DNA of 64,000 nucleotides, taken from contig JAGAFT010000040.1 of NCBI GenBank assembly GCA_017627975.1, positions 6,301 to 70,300 on the forward strand, written 5' to 3'. The position numbers and the translations under genes were made by a program. A model generated the notes under the pieces. The model did not search any database. It was given only the letters and a program-made list of their open reading frames with translations, and was not told the DNA's origin. This document shows, one piece after another, positions 50,705 to 59,868 of this stretch (its first letter is position 1; every line of letters begins with the position of its first letter). The stretch comes from Oscillospiraceae bacterium. GTDB lineage: Bacteria; Bacillota_A; Clostridia; Oscillospirales; Oscillospiraceae.

Positions 50705-51115
50705 TCAGCGTTCGTTCAGATATGCGATCTCGTAAATTGCAGTGGTGCAGAGCTTGTCCTCGTCGGTATAGCACTCTACCTGCAAGACACAGACCCGGTT
50801 CCCTTTGCGGATCACATGGGATTCGGCACGCAGCACCTCTCCGACACCGGGGCGCAGATAGTGGAGATTACAGTTCTGCGTGACGATATAACGGTGCCAG
50901 CGGTCAGCCTGCAGTGCCATCATCCCGGCTGCGACGTCGGTGAGCGTGGCAATCAGGCCTCCGTGGGCGATGCCGGAGGGGTTCAAAAGCTCCGGACGGA
51001 GACGGCAGCTGATGACGCATTTTTCATCGGCAATCTCCGTGAACTCGAGTCCGCAGTAGCTGGTAAAACCTTTCAGACGACTGTTGATGACATCGGAGAA
51101 TTGCTTCTCTTCCAT
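50705..51115 (-). CDS. PaaI-family hotdog thioesterase
   Basis: A 136-residue hotdog-fold acyl-CoA thioesterase. The central helix motif GIAHGGLIATLTDVAAGMMA carries the usual HGG and the acidic residue (Asp) of the PaaI/YbgC-like active site. Such enzymes hydrolyse aryl- or medium-chain acyl-CoA in the cytoplasm. It follows vanW by 10 bases and shares its transcript, with RBS GGAGG inside the gap. No link between the two functions is evident; it may be a housekeeping CoA-recycling enzyme. Confidence 0.88.
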   Translation of the reverse strand: MEEKQFSDVINSRLKGFTSYCGLEFTEIADEKCVISCRLRPELLNPSGIAHGGLIATLTDVAAGMMALQADRWHRYIVTQNCNLHYLRPGVGEVLRAESHVIRKGNRVCVLQVECYTDEDKLCTTAIYEIAYLNER

Positions 51116-51125
51116 AGATTCCTCC

Positions 51126-52739
51126 TTAGCCGTTGTGGTCGTAATAGGTGTCCATCGCGGGACCGCCGTTCGGCAGCAGCGGATTCAGCATCTCTTCCGC
51201 CACCATGGTGCCGGCCATGTCATAGATCCGGCGGTAGGTCAGCGTCCGCATCCCCTCGCCCTGCTCGTCAACAAAGTAGTATTTCTCATGCTCCAGTTTG
51301 ATCTTATAGCCGGGGCGATCCGGATCGGCCGGTTCAATCACACGGTCATAGGGATACTCCCAGCCCCAGGAGTTGTCAAACTCAACGGGCATGTAGTCGT
51401 CATCTTCCAGCGTGCCCCAGATCTCAAAGGTGAGGTCGCGGACGTAGTTGTCCTCGTCCACTTCGGAGTAGGCGACAATCTTGATGGGATAGGCGCGGTT
51501 GTTCCGGAACTTAAGGTCCATGATGTTTCCGCCGTCCGGGATCGTGACGGTGGCGTCGGTCCCGAGCTGCATGTAATGAACCGGGAAGTAGTGATTGGTG
51601 CGTTCAACGGTTTCCAGAAAAGCGAAAAGGGTCGCGGCGTAGAGAGTACTGGAGACCTGGCAGGCACCGCCGCCGACCTCGTCCTTTACATCGCCGTCCA
51701 CATAGGCAGGAGCGGGTAGGAAGCCGCCTTCGAGTGTGCGCTCTCCAACCACTTCGTTGTAGGAGAACAGGTCTCCGGGATACATGATGGTCCCGTCAAT
51801 CTTGGAGCTGGCCAGTTCAACATTGCTGATACGGTTGGAGGTGGAGTTCCAGTAACTGGTGGTGCAGGCGCCAAGCAGATCACGGAAAAGAGAGCTCTTC
51901 AGCTCCTCTCCGGTGACGGAAGGCCATGTGACCGACATCGGGATACGTACCTCGCCTGCCGGCTCTGCGGCAGCCCAGAGCTGCTGAGCCTGGTCTACGT
52001 CAAAATTGCAGCCGACAATCTCGTCGATCACTTCAAAACGGCCGTCATCCGTGAAAGCCGCATCCCGCGGTTCCTGGTGCAGAGCGGTGTAGATTGCCTG
52101 AAAGTCCGGACAGAGAAGCCCGCCGATCAGCTGGGAAAAGCTCAGGGAGGTTTCACCGTTTTGCAGAGCGGAGACAATGGCCGCCTCCAGGGCTTCTTCA
52201 TCCAGCTTAAGCTGGCCCCAGCCCTTGCGCAGAATGAGTTGCTCTTCCTCATAGGCCGGAACATACTCGGCATCACCCAGAAGGGCTTCAATCTCCGCAC
52301 GGTTCTGCGCAATGCAGGAACGGATATAATCAAGGTCCGCAGTCTGCGTGTTCATCGGCAGAGGGGTGGAGTGGAACCGGCCTTTGATCCATGTAGCAAA
52401 GTTTTCAAACATGTTCCCGTCGCGGCCGTAGGCATAGGCCAGCTCGGCGACCTGCGCGGATGTGGAGGCCAGGCCTGCCTGGGCAGGGTCGACGGTAAAG
52501 CTCAGCCCGCCGACGGTCGTTACCTCCAGCGGTGTGGTAAGATGCTCGGCCCAGCCCGCCGCATCCAGAGCGGCCGCCGTCTGCTCTCTTGTCAGTCCTC
52601 CCACGGGAACAGTCCCGACCGTGAGGCCGGGGAAGTTTGTGTCCAGCTGGGCGACATAAATGGAGCCAGCCAGTCCTCCGCCCAGAATCAGAATGAGAAG
52701 AATCAGAATGATGGTCAGGATGACCATGAATTTTTTCAT
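51126..52739 (-). CDS. VanW-family membrane-anchored protein
   Basis: A 537-residue exported protein with one N-terminal membrane anchor (about 7-30). Residues about 40-280 contain two peptidoglycan-binding-4 type segments, typical of YoaR-like proteins. The VanW domain (about 285-460) shows SKIDGTIMYPGDLFSYN, the hallmark GGGACQVSSTLYAA and ERTNHYFPVHYM. VanW proteins accompany vancomycin resistance genes in enterococci, but most members are general envelope proteins of unknown mechanism. Acidic and aromatic C-terminal tail. ATG 52739 and GTG 52748 are both possible starts. It has its own promoter on the minus strand. Confidence 0.9.
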   Translation of the reverse strand: MKKFMVILTIILILLILILGGGLAGSIYVAQLDTNFPGLTVGTVPVGGLTREQTAAALDAAGWAEHLTTPLEVTTVGGLSFTVDPAQAGLASTSAQVAELAYAYGRDGNMFENFATWIKGRFHSTPLPMNTQTADLDYIRSCIAQNRAEIEALLGDAEYVPAYEEEQLILRKGWGQLKLDEEALEAAIVSALQNGETSLSFSQLIGGLLCPDFQAIYTALHQEPRDAAFTDDGRFEVIDEIVGCNFDVDQAQQLWAAAEPAGEVRIPMSVTWPSVTGEELKSSLFRDLLGACTTSYWNSTSNRISNVELASSKIDGTIMYPGDLFSYNEVVGERTLEGGFLPAPAYVDGDVKDEVGGGACQVSSTLYAATLFAFLETVERTNHYFPVHYMQLGTDATVTIPDGGNIMDLKFRNNRAYPIKIVAYSEVDEDNYVRDLTFEIWGTLEDDDYMPVEFDNSWGWEYPYDRVIEPADPDRPGYKIKLEHEKYYFVDEQGEGMRTLTYRRIYDMAGTMVAEEMLNPLLPNGGPAMDTYYDHNG

Positions 52740-52772
52740 AACTATCACCCGTCAAGGAAATCAGAATACAAT

Positions 52773-52801
52773 ATTCTATCATGTTTCATGAGATGGTGCA
52801 A
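52773..52801 (-). promoter_or_regulatory. vanW promoter
   Basis: On the minus strand TTGCAC (52801-52796), 17-base spacer, TAGAAT (52778-52773) with extended TGA. Confidence 0.7.
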
Positions 52802-52835
52802 GTGGAGAAAAGAGACGCACCATGTACTTCACTTC

Positions 52836-52864
52836 TTGACAAAGAGAAGCCTTGACTGTATGAT
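52836..52864 (+). promoter_or_regulatory. Promoter of the acidic membrane protein gene
   Basis: TTGACA (52836-52841), 17-base spacer, TATGAT (52859-52864). A leader of about 90 bases follows. Confidence 0.75.
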
Positions 52865-52958
52865 GAGATCAGTTCTCGAAGATGTGATCCGGCCTGACTG
52901 ATGCCGGGTGATCTTCAAACTGCCGCGGTTGGACAGATGAAAGAGAGGAGAGAAAGCC

Positions 52959-53684
52959 ATGAGCAGAGATTTTGACGATCTGGATTTTGATCTGGACGAT
53001 GAGGATCTTCCTCTGGTTGAGATCGAATTTGACGACGACGAAGAGGGAAAATCAGGAAAGGTCGGCACGGTCCTGAAAGTGCTGCTCATTATCCTTATCG
53101 TGGGGGCGCTTCTGGCAGCAGGCTTCTTTGTTGTACGTTATGTGCTTGGACAGCAGACTCCGAAAATCGAGACCACCTCGACGGTGACGCCGGAACCGAC
53201 GGAAATACCCTCCGTTTCGCCCATCGAGACGAACGGTTCAGAAGACGCGGATGCTTCCGAAGCAGAACAGGCTCAGCCGGGAGAGGCCGCGACAGACGGC
53301 GATACGGCTGACACGGTGATCACGACACCTGTCCCGACACCGGCTCCTACCCCAAAGTCTATCCCGGAGCAGTATGTGATTCCGGGGATCGATCCGGGTG
53401 ATCTCACCGCGGTTCGTGACTACATTCAAAATGAACTGAACGCCATGGCGGCGGATGTGAACTATCCGAATGTTGACGAATACACCGTCAATGAGGACTG
53501 CACCGTGTTCACGGCGGTCTGCACTTCTCTCAACGAGAGCGCGGCGGAACGCGGCGCGACGGAAAAAATCTATGAGTTCGGCCGGATGTACGCGGCCTAC
53601 GCCGGGACAACGGTCGACAACATCCATATCGATTACCGGAACCATATGGGAGACTTGCTCTGGACCAGAGATTCCGGAAAATAA
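52959..53684 (+). CDS. Acidic single-pass membrane protein, function unknown
   Basis: A 241-residue protein not matching a family I recognise. It has a very acidic cytoplasmic start (DFDDLDFDLDDEDLPLVE), one membrane helix (about residues 39-63), a Thr/Pro/Glu-rich external linker of about 75 residues, and a C-terminal domain of about 95 residues starting near EQYVIPGIDPGDL. That domain contains two Cys residues (EDCTVFTAVC) that could form a disulfide. It is a single-gene unit with its own promoter and a 20-bp terminator stem, divergent from vanW. The layout is that of a wall- or surface-displayed module; GAGAGGAGAG RBS. Confidence 0.7.
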   Translation: MSRDFDDLDFDLDDEDLPLVEIEFDDDEEGKSGKVGTVLKVLLIILIVGALLAAGFFVVRYVLGQQTPKIETTSTVTPEPTEIPSVSPIETNGSEDADASEAEQAQPGEAATDGDTADTVITTPVPTPAPTPKSIPEQYVIPGIDPGDLTAVRDYIQNELNAMAADVNYPNVDEYTVNEDCTVFTAVCTSLNESAAERGATEKIYEFGRMYAAYAGTTVDNIHIDYRNHMGDLLWTRDSGK

Positions 53685-53695
53685 ATCAAAACAGA

Positions 53696-53742
53696 AAAAC
53701 AGGGACATCTGCCTCAAGACCGAGGCAGATGTCCCTGTTTTT
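53696..53742 (+). terminator. Rho-independent terminator, 20-bp stem
   Basis: Perfect stem 53696-53715 with 53722-53741, six-base loop, T-run end. One of the longest stems in the window. Confidence 0.9.
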
Positions 53743-53774
53743 GAGCGCGGATCCCATTGCCGCCATACATGATT

Positions 53775-53810
53775 ACAGCCTCTCCTCTGCAGAAAGCGGG
53801 GAGAGGCTGT
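53775..53810 (-). terminator. Probable terminator of the flavin oxidoreductase operon
   Basis: An 11-bp perfect stem (53775-53785 with 53800-53810) 34 bases beyond the leftward operon. No strong T-run on the minus strand, so termination strength is uncertain. Confidence 0.5.
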
Positions 53811-53844
53811 ATTGCCGGATGGCCTCAGAGGGCAGATACCGTTA

Positions 53845-55035
53845 TCACATAATGGGGATCTTGATCTTCAGGTCGGTCAGCGGCCAGGAAGAGCAGGCGT
53901 GGAACCAGCCCATCTCCTTGTCCATACGGCGGCGTCCGTCACCGATGGGGGAGACAAAGATTTCGCCTTCCAGCAGGTGGCTGCGGCAGAAGCCGCACTC
54001 GCCGTTGCGACAATGCGTGTCAATGGCGATGCCGGCGCGCTCCAGGGCGACGGCGACCGGCTCGGAAGCCGCAGCGTCGATGACATCCTCATGAATGCCG
54101 CGCAGGACGGTGATCTTGAAGGTCTTGGTCTCGGTGCCCTTGGGGTAGCCGGGCAGGGTGGAAACGTCGGCAGGGTTGTTTACCACATCGTGACGGAAGC
54201 GGCGGGGCGTGATGCCCATCTCATCCAGCGCCTTCTTCACAAAGCGGAACATGGGCAGCGGACCGCAGAACATGTAGGTGCAGTCGGGTGTGGAATACTT
54301 CTCGATAATCTCACGGGTGATAAAGCCCTTCTCCCCCTGCCAGTCGGGCTCGTCGGAGAGAACATGAACAACCTTCACATCCGGACAGGCCTTTTCAATG
54401 GCGTCGAGCTCGTCCTTGAGAACGATGTCGTTGGCCTTGACGGAACCGTAGAGGATGGTGAGCTTGCAGCCCTTCATCTTCCCGTTCATAATTTCCTTGG
54501 CCATGGAGTGGAAGGGGGTGATGCCGCTGCCGCCGGCCAGTGCGACGATGTCTTTGCTGTCGCGAAGAGGCTCCCAGTAGAAGAAACCGAAGGGCAGCGC
54601 GCCCTGAAGCTCGTCCCCGACCTTCACATTCTCAAAGAGATAGTCCGGAACAAGATAGGGGACATTGCGGCGGACCGTGATTTCGAAGAAGGGGTGCTCA
54701 CCACGCGCTTCATATGGGGCGGAGGAAATGGTGTAGGGACGGGAGAGAACACTCTCGCCGATCTTCAGGCGGAAGTTTACATACTGGCCGCTCTGGAACA
54801 CAGGGATGTGTCCGTCGGCCGACTCAAAGCGGAAGACGCGGGAAGTGGGAGAGGCCTCGCGGATATCGACAACCTTGAAGGTCATGTGCTCGGGGTGAAG
54901 CTTGTCTGCCAGCTCGCGGATCGGATCCCGCGGATCGATGATCGCAGATCCCTTGGCAAAGTTCTCTTCCCTCAGCTTGGTGACACGGGAGGCTCCGCCG
55001 ACGTCCTGCAGGAATCCTTTGACTTTAATGCTCAT
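53845..55035 (-). CDS. Ferredoxin reductase-type flavoprotein with C-terminal [2Fe-2S] domain
   Basis: A 396-residue electron-transfer protein. After a 50-residue extension it has a ferredoxin-NADP reductase-type FAD domain (SRPYTISSAPYEARG), an NAD(P)-binding domain (ALAGGSGITPFHSM, FCGPLPMF) and a C-terminal plant-type [2Fe-2S] domain with cysteines in THCRNGECGFC and FHACSS. It resembles phenol hydroxylase- and CDP-glucoseen-type reductases, passing electrons from NAD(P)H to a partner. The start overlaps the upstream gene stop by four bases, so the partner is probably one of the two flavoproteins before it. Confidence 0.88.
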   Translation of the reverse strand: MSIKVKGFLQDVGGASRVTKLREENFAKGSAIIDPRDPIRELADKLHPEHMTFKVVDIREASPTSRVFRFESADGHIPVFQSGQYVNFRLKIGESVLSRPYTISSAPYEARGEHPFFEITVRRNVPYLVPDYLFENVKVGDELQGALPFGFFYWEPLRDSKDIVALAGGSGITPFHSMAKEIMNGKMKGCKLTILYGSVKANDIVLKDELDAIEKACPDVKVVHVLSDEPDWQGEKGFITREIIEKYSTPDCTYMFCGPLPMFRFVKKALDEMGITPRRFRHDVVNNPADVSTLPGYPKGTETKTFKITVLRGIHEDVIDAAASEPVAVALERAGIAIDTHCRNGECGFCRSHLLEGEIFVSPIGDGRRRMDKEMGWFHACSSWPLTDLKIKIPIM

Positions 55036-56588
55036 TTCTTCGCAGCCTCCTTCTTTTTCTCAAGATCCTCGCGCACTGCCTTGGCGGCGGCGCGTCCGTT
55101 GGTAATCTGCGGTCCCATGCCGTCGCCGCTCATACCGTGCGCACCGGCAAATTCCAGACCCTCGATGAAGTGATCCTTTTCCTTCATCTGCAGACGGGCC
55201 ACGGCATGGTCCTCCATGGAGTGGAGATAGCCGTAGATGTTGCCCTTCCAGGCACCCACATAGTGGGCGACGGTCATCGGGGTGGTGACCTCGATCTCCG
55301 TGATACGGGGGCGGAAGTCGACCTTGGTGATCTTGATGCACTCGTCGATCATCTCGCTGGCCAGACGGCGCTTGAGGTCAAAGTAGTCCTCTTCCTTGAT
55401 GTCTTCAAAGGGCTTGGAGGGGACCAGAGCGGTAATGGAGAGCTGGGTATAGCCCTCGGGGAGCGTGGGGTTGGCATAGTTGAGGCAGATGGTGGTGATA
55501 TAGTTGTAGGGCTCGGTGATATTCGAGTAGTTCTCCCAGATCTTGTTGGTATCCATGGTGGTGCCGGAGAAGGTGGAGTAGTTGATAATGCCGTTTTCCT
55601 GCGGCGTGCCTTCAATCAGCATGATGACAGAGACGGGAGTTACGGAGAGTTTACGGTTGTTGATCATCCGGATGGCGCCGGTCGGAACCTCGGTGAGCGG
55701 TTCGATCATCTGGGAGTAGACCCGGTTGGGATATGGGCCGGAAATGACATAGTCACAGTGAATCTCGTCACCGCGGGCGGTGCGGACACCGTAGACTTTT
55801 CCGTCGCGGACCAGAATCTTCTCGACCTCCTGGTTGAACTCATACTGTGCGCCCTGCTCCTCGCACTTGGCCTGGAGCTTCATGCTCATCTCGTGGCTGA
55901 AGCCGCGGCAGACGTAGCTGCCGGTGAAGTAGTCAGCCATGAGGAAAGCGTAAATGGTAAAGGGCAGATCGTCCATGCGGTTTCCGACGTAGATCCAGTA
56001 CGGGGTCAGCATCTCGACGGCTTTCTTCGGAAGACCGAAGGTGTTGATGACTTCCGTAGCGGTATAACCGACGGTCTTGACAAAGTCAGGGTGCTTGAGA
56101 AGCATCTGAACCTTGCTCATCGGGGTGACGGAGAGAATGTTCATGCTGTCGTAGACCCGGCGGCAGAGGAGCATGAGCTCATGCACCTTGTCATAGGTGC
56201 CGGGGCAGACCTCATCGATCTCTTTGGCGACGGTGGTGTAGCTGTCGTCATAGTCATGATGGAGGATCTTGTCGATGCCGGAGTTCGGCAGAGCGACACG
56301 GTAGCACTCGTTGACCGGGAGCCAGTCTATATCAATGCCCATATCTTCAAAGAACTGACCGACCTTCAGGCGCTTGCCGGGACGGCCGATGGACATCATC
56401 TCGTGCAGGGTGGCTTCAATCTCAAAGCCGTTGCGGACAAAATCGGTGGCGAGGCCGCCGGGCATGTTGTGCTTTTCAAGGATCAGAATATCCTTGATGC
56501 CCCAGGCCTGCAGCTGAAGACAGGCGGACATGCCGGCCAGTGCGCCGCCGATGATCACGACGTCGTAATGGTCTTTATAGAATTTCAT
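55032..56588 (-). CDS. Phytoene desaturase-like FAD/NAD(P)-binding oxidoreductase
   Basis: A 518-residue flavoprotein of the CrtI/phytoene dehydrogenase-like group. The N-terminal fold reads DVVIIGGALAGMSACLQLQ, where the second Gly of GxGxxG is replaced (G-G-A-L-A-G). The FAD-contact MPGGLATDF and the C-terminal FAGAHGMSGDGMG are both present. Family members move double bonds in lipids, carotenoids or sterol-like chains. No carotenoid genes are near. It is sandwiched between another flavoprotein and a ferredoxin-type reductase, suggesting a three-protein redox system acting on an acyl chain. RBS AAAGGAAC before ATG 56588. Confidence 0.85.
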   Translation of the reverse strand: MKFYKDHYDVVIIGGALAGMSACLQLQAWGIKDILILEKHNMPGGLATDFVRNGFEIEATLHEMMSIGRPGKRLKVGQFFEDMGIDIDWLPVNECYRVALPNSGIDKILHHDYDDSYTTVAKEIDEVCPGTYDKVHELMLLCRRVYDSMNILSVTPMSKVQMLLKHPDFVKTVGYTATEVINTFGLPKKAVEMLTPYWIYVGNRMDDLPFTIYAFLMADYFTGSYVCRGFSHEMSMKLQAKCEEQGAQYEFNQEVEKILVRDGKVYGVRTARGDEIHCDYVISGPYPNRVYSQMIEPLTEVPTGAIRMINNRKLSVTPVSVIMLIEGTPQENGIINYSTFSGTTMDTNKIWENYSNITEPYNYITTICLNYANPTLPEGYTQLSITALVPSKPFEDIKEEDYFDLKRRLASEMIDECIKITKVDFRPRITEIEVTTPMTVAHYVGAWKGNIYGYLHSMEDHAVARLQMKEKDHFIEGLEFAGAHGMSGDGMGPQITNGRAAAKAVREDLEKKKEAAKK

Positions 56589-56659
56589 ATACGGTTCCTT
56601 TCGTCTTAAGGTACTTCATGAAAAGGGGGCGGTCAGGTGACCGCCCCTGCCGTGTGAGA

Positions 56660-58048
56660 TCAGAAGAAGCGATCCACCAGCTCGCGGGAGTATTCGGCAG
56701 TCTCGTCCATGTCGCCGAAGCTCATGACCTCGCCGGCATAGAAAGTGTCGTACTTGCCCTGCATGGCCTCTACCTTGTCATACCAGCCGTCGGCATAGTC
56801 CTTGGTGAAAACATGGGGGAAGTAGTACACGGACCACTCGTTGATGATTTCCTTTGCAGGATTCTTCATGATCTTGAGGTCGTCCTGCACCATCTGGCGG
56901 CAGGTATCATAGGGAATCTCCGCAGAGTTCTTATGCTTGCGCAGCGCGTAGGTGGTGATGACCTGGTCAATCTGGTCTCTCCAGCGACGATAATAGACCA
57001 TCAGGTGGCCGAGCTTCTCAGGAACCATGTTGTCAAACACATAGTAGGAAATCTCGGGGTGATCCTCGGGCTTGGTGAGGAAGGCCTGTACGTCATAGCG
57101 CTCGTAATCAATCTTGGAGAAGAGAGCCTTCTCGTCCTCGCGGGCATCGAAGTACTCGACCATGCCCTTCTGGCCGTCGGCGCGCTTGTTGGGGATGTAA
57201 AGCGGAGCGGTGACGATGACCTTGTCAAACTCCTCGACCTTGCCGTTCACGGTGATAAACACCTTGCCGTCCTTGCGCTCGACCTTGTCGATGCTGCTGT
57301 TCAAAACGGCGGGGTGCTTCAGGTGGTCGTTCAGCTGCTCCCAGATGTACTGGGTGCCGTTCTTCCAGGTCCAGAGGTTGACCTTGACGAAGTTCATGCA
57401 GGTCTGGTAGTCCAGGTACTTCAGAACATAGGCGGCGGGGATCTCGTCAAAGTAGCCGTAGCCGAAGGAGGTAAAGGGCCCGATCCAGATCTTCTGCACC
57501 AGGGGAACGCCGTTCTTTTCACAGAATTCCTTGAAAGGCAGGGCCAGGTCTTTCAGGTTCGGGTTCACGCCCTCGACCTTCTCGCGGCCGGGGGTCACGG
57601 CATAGCCGTCATAGCGGCCCTCGGCAACGCCGCGGTGGCCGTTGAGGTCATAGCCCTTGTACTTGGTCTCCAGCAGTTCGCCGAAGGTCTTGAGCTGCTT
57701 CTTCATCTTGAGCAGCCAAGGATTGCGGATGATGTTTCCGACGGTGCGGGCAAAGGGCTCGATCACCTTGCCGGAGCCGTCCTTGTAGTTGCGGTTGAGC
57801 TGCGGACCGTCATGGGTGATGCCGCAGAACTCTTCCACATCGTGCACCGCGTAGTAGGACGGAACACCCATGATGGCGCCCATCTCATAACGGCGTCCGT
57901 TGTAATGCGGAGACCAGCACTTTCCGCCGACACGGTCAAGGCGCTCATAGATGGTGTAATTCTCATAGCCCTTCTTTTCCAGGTACATACCAGCGCTCAG
58001 ACCAGCGGGACCGCCGCCGATGATGGCGATGCGAATGTTTTTGTCCAT
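56660..58048 (-). CDS. FAD-dependent amine oxidase/protoporphyrinogen oxidase-like protein
   Basis: A 462-residue flavoprotein. The N-terminal dinucleotide fold RIAIIGGGPAGLSAGMYLEK and the following YERLDRVGGKCWS arginine motif belong to the flavin-containing amine oxidase superfamily. The middle contains an aromatic-rich substrate domain (WTWKNGTQYIWEQL). It is the first gene of the leftward redox operon, 71 bases before the phytoene desaturase-like gene. Substrate not identifiable; a desaturase or isomerase role on a lipid is plausible from the partners. GGAGGAAAA ribosome binding site. Confidence 0.85.
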   Translation of the reverse strand: MDKNIRIAIIGGGPAGLSAGMYLEKKGYENYTIYERLDRVGGKCWSPHYNGRRYEMGAIMGVPSYYAVHDVEEFCGITHDGPQLNRNYKDGSGKVIEPFARTVGNIIRNPWLLKMKKQLKTFGELLETKYKGYDLNGHRGVAEGRYDGYAVTPGREKVEGVNPNLKDLALPFKEFCEKNGVPLVQKIWIGPFTSFGYGYFDEIPAAYVLKYLDYQTCMNFVKVNLWTWKNGTQYIWEQLNDHLKHPAVLNSSIDKVERKDGKVFITVNGKVEEFDKVIVTAPLYIPNKRADGQKGMVEYFDAREDEKALFSKIDYERYDVQAFLTKPEDHPEISYYVFDNMVPEKLGHLMVYYRRWRDQIDQVITTYALRKHKNSAEIPYDTCRQMVQDDLKIMKNPAKEIINEWSVYYFPHVFTKDYADGWYDKVEAMQGKYDTFYAGEVMSFGDMDETAEYSRELVDRFF

Positions 58049-58109
58049 TGTTTTCCTCCATATAAAATTGAAAATTTGGTCAGTTGTGCGTATTTGCTCA
58101 GATGTGTTA

Positions 58110-58162
58110 ATTATACAACAGAATCAGGGCAATTTCACTATATACTTTTTGATTTATGTCAA
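58110..58162 (-). promoter_or_regulatory. Redox-operon promoter with Crp/Fnr-like box
   Basis: On the minus strand GTGAAA (58138-58133), 17-base spacer, TATAAT (58115-58110). Upstream, TTGATTTATGTCAA at 58149-58162 matches the Fnr/Crp form TTGAT-N4-ATCAA with one change, and the palindrome extends to TTTTGA...TCAAAA (58147-58164). Its centre is about 52 bases before the predicted start. The region also faces the acyl ligase gene, whose own promoter I could not fix. Confidence 0.55.
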
Positions 58163-58261
58163 AATACTTGTAAAATTTGCAAAATATCTTTTTTATTTTT
58201 GTGTCTTATGATATGATAGAGTCAGAAAAGCGGACAATAAAGCTGGAAGGAGGCTGTTACC

Positions 58262-59617
58262 ATGCGCTTCTACGGATTTGGGGATCTGCTCGGCTACTGG
58301 GCCACACAGAGCCCGGACCGGGTCGCGCTTCGCGGAGAGCGGGAGAGCTACAGCTATGCGGATCTTCAGCGCCGAGTCCTGGAGCGGACGAAGGATCTTC
58401 AGAATTCCGGAAAAACCTGCCTTGGCCTGCTCTCTGACGGAAGCCCTGAATGTGTGATTGAGCTCTTTGCGGCAAACCTTGCAGGAATGCAGCTGGTGCT
58501 GCTGGATGAAGGAGCACCCGAAGCGGTGCTTCGCGGGCTGATTGCCTACACGGATATCGACATGCTCTGGGGCGATGCGGAGCTCTGCGAGGAACTCAGC
58601 GGAAATCTGACCCAGGGGGTGAGCGACGGCGCGAGAAAAATCCTGTTTTTTACCTCCGGAACAACGGAGCGCGCCAAGGCCGTGGTCCTGACGGACTCCA
58701 GCCTTTGCCAGAGCGCCTTCAACGGCTCTGAAAAGCTCCCGCTGCAGCCGGAGGACTGCCTGATGTGCATGTTGCCGCTGGGGCATGTGTTCGGCTTCGT
58801 CTGCGGCCTGCTGTGGGGCCTGAGCTGCGGGGCAACCGTGGCGCTCGGCCGCGGGGCCAGGCACTATCTTGACGATCTGAAGTTCTACCGGCCGACGGCC
58901 GTCTCGCTGGTACCGCGGCTGCTGGGCTTCCTTTTGCAGCAGAACTGCCTCAATGAAGAACTGCGCCTGATTCTGGTGGGCGCGGGTGACTGCCCGCCGC
59001 AGCTCCTGCAGGCGGTTCAGGCAAAGGGAATCCGGCTGAGCTTCGGTTACGGCCTTACGGAGACAAGCTCGGGTGTCGCCATCTCGGTGGGGGGGGATCC
59101 CTATGCCATGGAGGTCTGCCCGGACGACACCATCACCATTGCCGAGGACGGAGAGATCCTGATCGCAGCACCCACCTGCATGATGCAGGGCTACTACAAG
59201 TGGCCGCAGTATACCGAGGAGGTGCTGCGCCACGGCATCCTCTCCACGGGTGATTTGGGATACTTCGATGAGGACGGACGCCTGCACATCACCGGACGGA
59301 AAAAGGATATTCTCGTCATGGGCGACGGGACAAAGATCTTCCTGCCGGAGTACGAGGCGGAACTGATGCGTCTTCTGGGAACGACGGAGCTTGCCGTGGT
59401 CCTGCGGGACGACCGACCGGCCCTTATTCTGGAGGACGAAAACGCGAAGCGTGCCGGCCGGGACGCGCTCTGGCAAAGGCTGCGGCCGATGATGGAACAG
59501 CTGCCCCGGGGTCAGCAGCTTACAGACATTCTTTTCACAGAGGATCCGCTGCCCAGAACGGCCAGCGGCAAAATCAAGCGCTGGGAGCTCCAGCAGAAAG
59601 TAGGAACAAGGACATGA
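58262..59617 (+). CDS. Acyl-CoA/acyl-ACP synthetase (AMP-binding enzyme)
   Basis: A 451-residue adenylate-forming ligase, on the short side for the family. Core motifs: FFTSGTTERAKAVVLT near residue 134 (a variant of the SGTTGxxK loop), GYGLTETSSG, STGDLGYFDEDGRLHITGRKK, and LPRTASGKIKRWEL with the catalytic Lys. It should activate a fatty or aryl acid as adenylate. Because it overlaps an ACP gene by four bases, loading the acid onto that ACP is more likely than onto CoA. Start ATG 58262 with GGAAGGAGG upstream. Confidence 0.9.
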   Translation: MRFYGFGDLLGYWATQSPDRVALRGERESYSYADLQRRVLERTKDLQNSGKTCLGLLSDGSPECVIELFAANLAGMQLVLLDEGAPEAVLRGLIAYTDIDMLWGDAELCEELSGNLTQGVSDGARKILFFTSGTTERAKAVVLTDSSLCQSAFNGSEKLPLQPEDCLMCMLPLGHVFGFVCGLLWGLSCGATVALGRGARHYLDDLKFYRPTAVSLVPRLLGFLLQQNCLNEELRLILVGAGDCPPQLLQAVQAKGIRLSFGYGLTETSSGVAISVGGDPYAMEVCPDDTITIAEDGEILIAAPTCMMQGYYKWPQYTEEVLRHGILSTGDLGYFDEDGRLHITGRKKDILVMGDGTKIFLPEYEAELMRLLGTTELAVVLRDDRPALILEDENAKRAGRDALWQRLRPMMEQLPRGQQLTDILFTEDPLPRTASGKIKRWELQQKVGTRT

Positions 59618-59868
59618 CAAGACAGGATGTACTCGAGAAAACCAAGAGAATCATCTTTGACTGCTTCCAGGATATGGAAGAGGCGGGACTTGAGGAGAAC
59701 AGCGTCATCAACACCGAAACAGCCATTGACTCGATGGGCTTCGTGCTGGTGATCTGCAAGCTGGAGGCGCTGTTTGATGTGAAGATCCCGGAGCGACAGT
59801 GGAAAAAACTGCAGACGCTGGGCGATGTGGTTGACGCCATCTACAAGCGCCTGCCGAACAAGGCATGA
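59614..59868 (+). CDS. Acyl carrier protein (stand-alone)
   Basis: An 84-residue ACP. The phosphopantetheine attachment serine is S40 in AIDSMGFV (DSM in place of the common DSL), followed by the family helix with VICKLEALFDVKIPE. It is a dedicated carrier and not the housekeeping ACP, since fatty acid synthase genes are absent and it overlaps both its neighbours (ATGA on each side). It would carry the acyl group between ligase, redox enzymes and thioesterase. Confidence 0.93.
   Translation: MTRQDVLEKTKRIIFDCFQDMEEAGLEENSVINTETAIDSMGFVLVICKLEALFDVKIPERQWKKLQTLGDVVDAIYKRLPNKA

Noticed and set aside
55137..58216. Two long frames antisense to the flavoprotein genes
   Set aside because: Val/Asp/Gly/Leu-rich shadow translations; the leftward flavoproteins have convincing dinucleotide-binding motifs.
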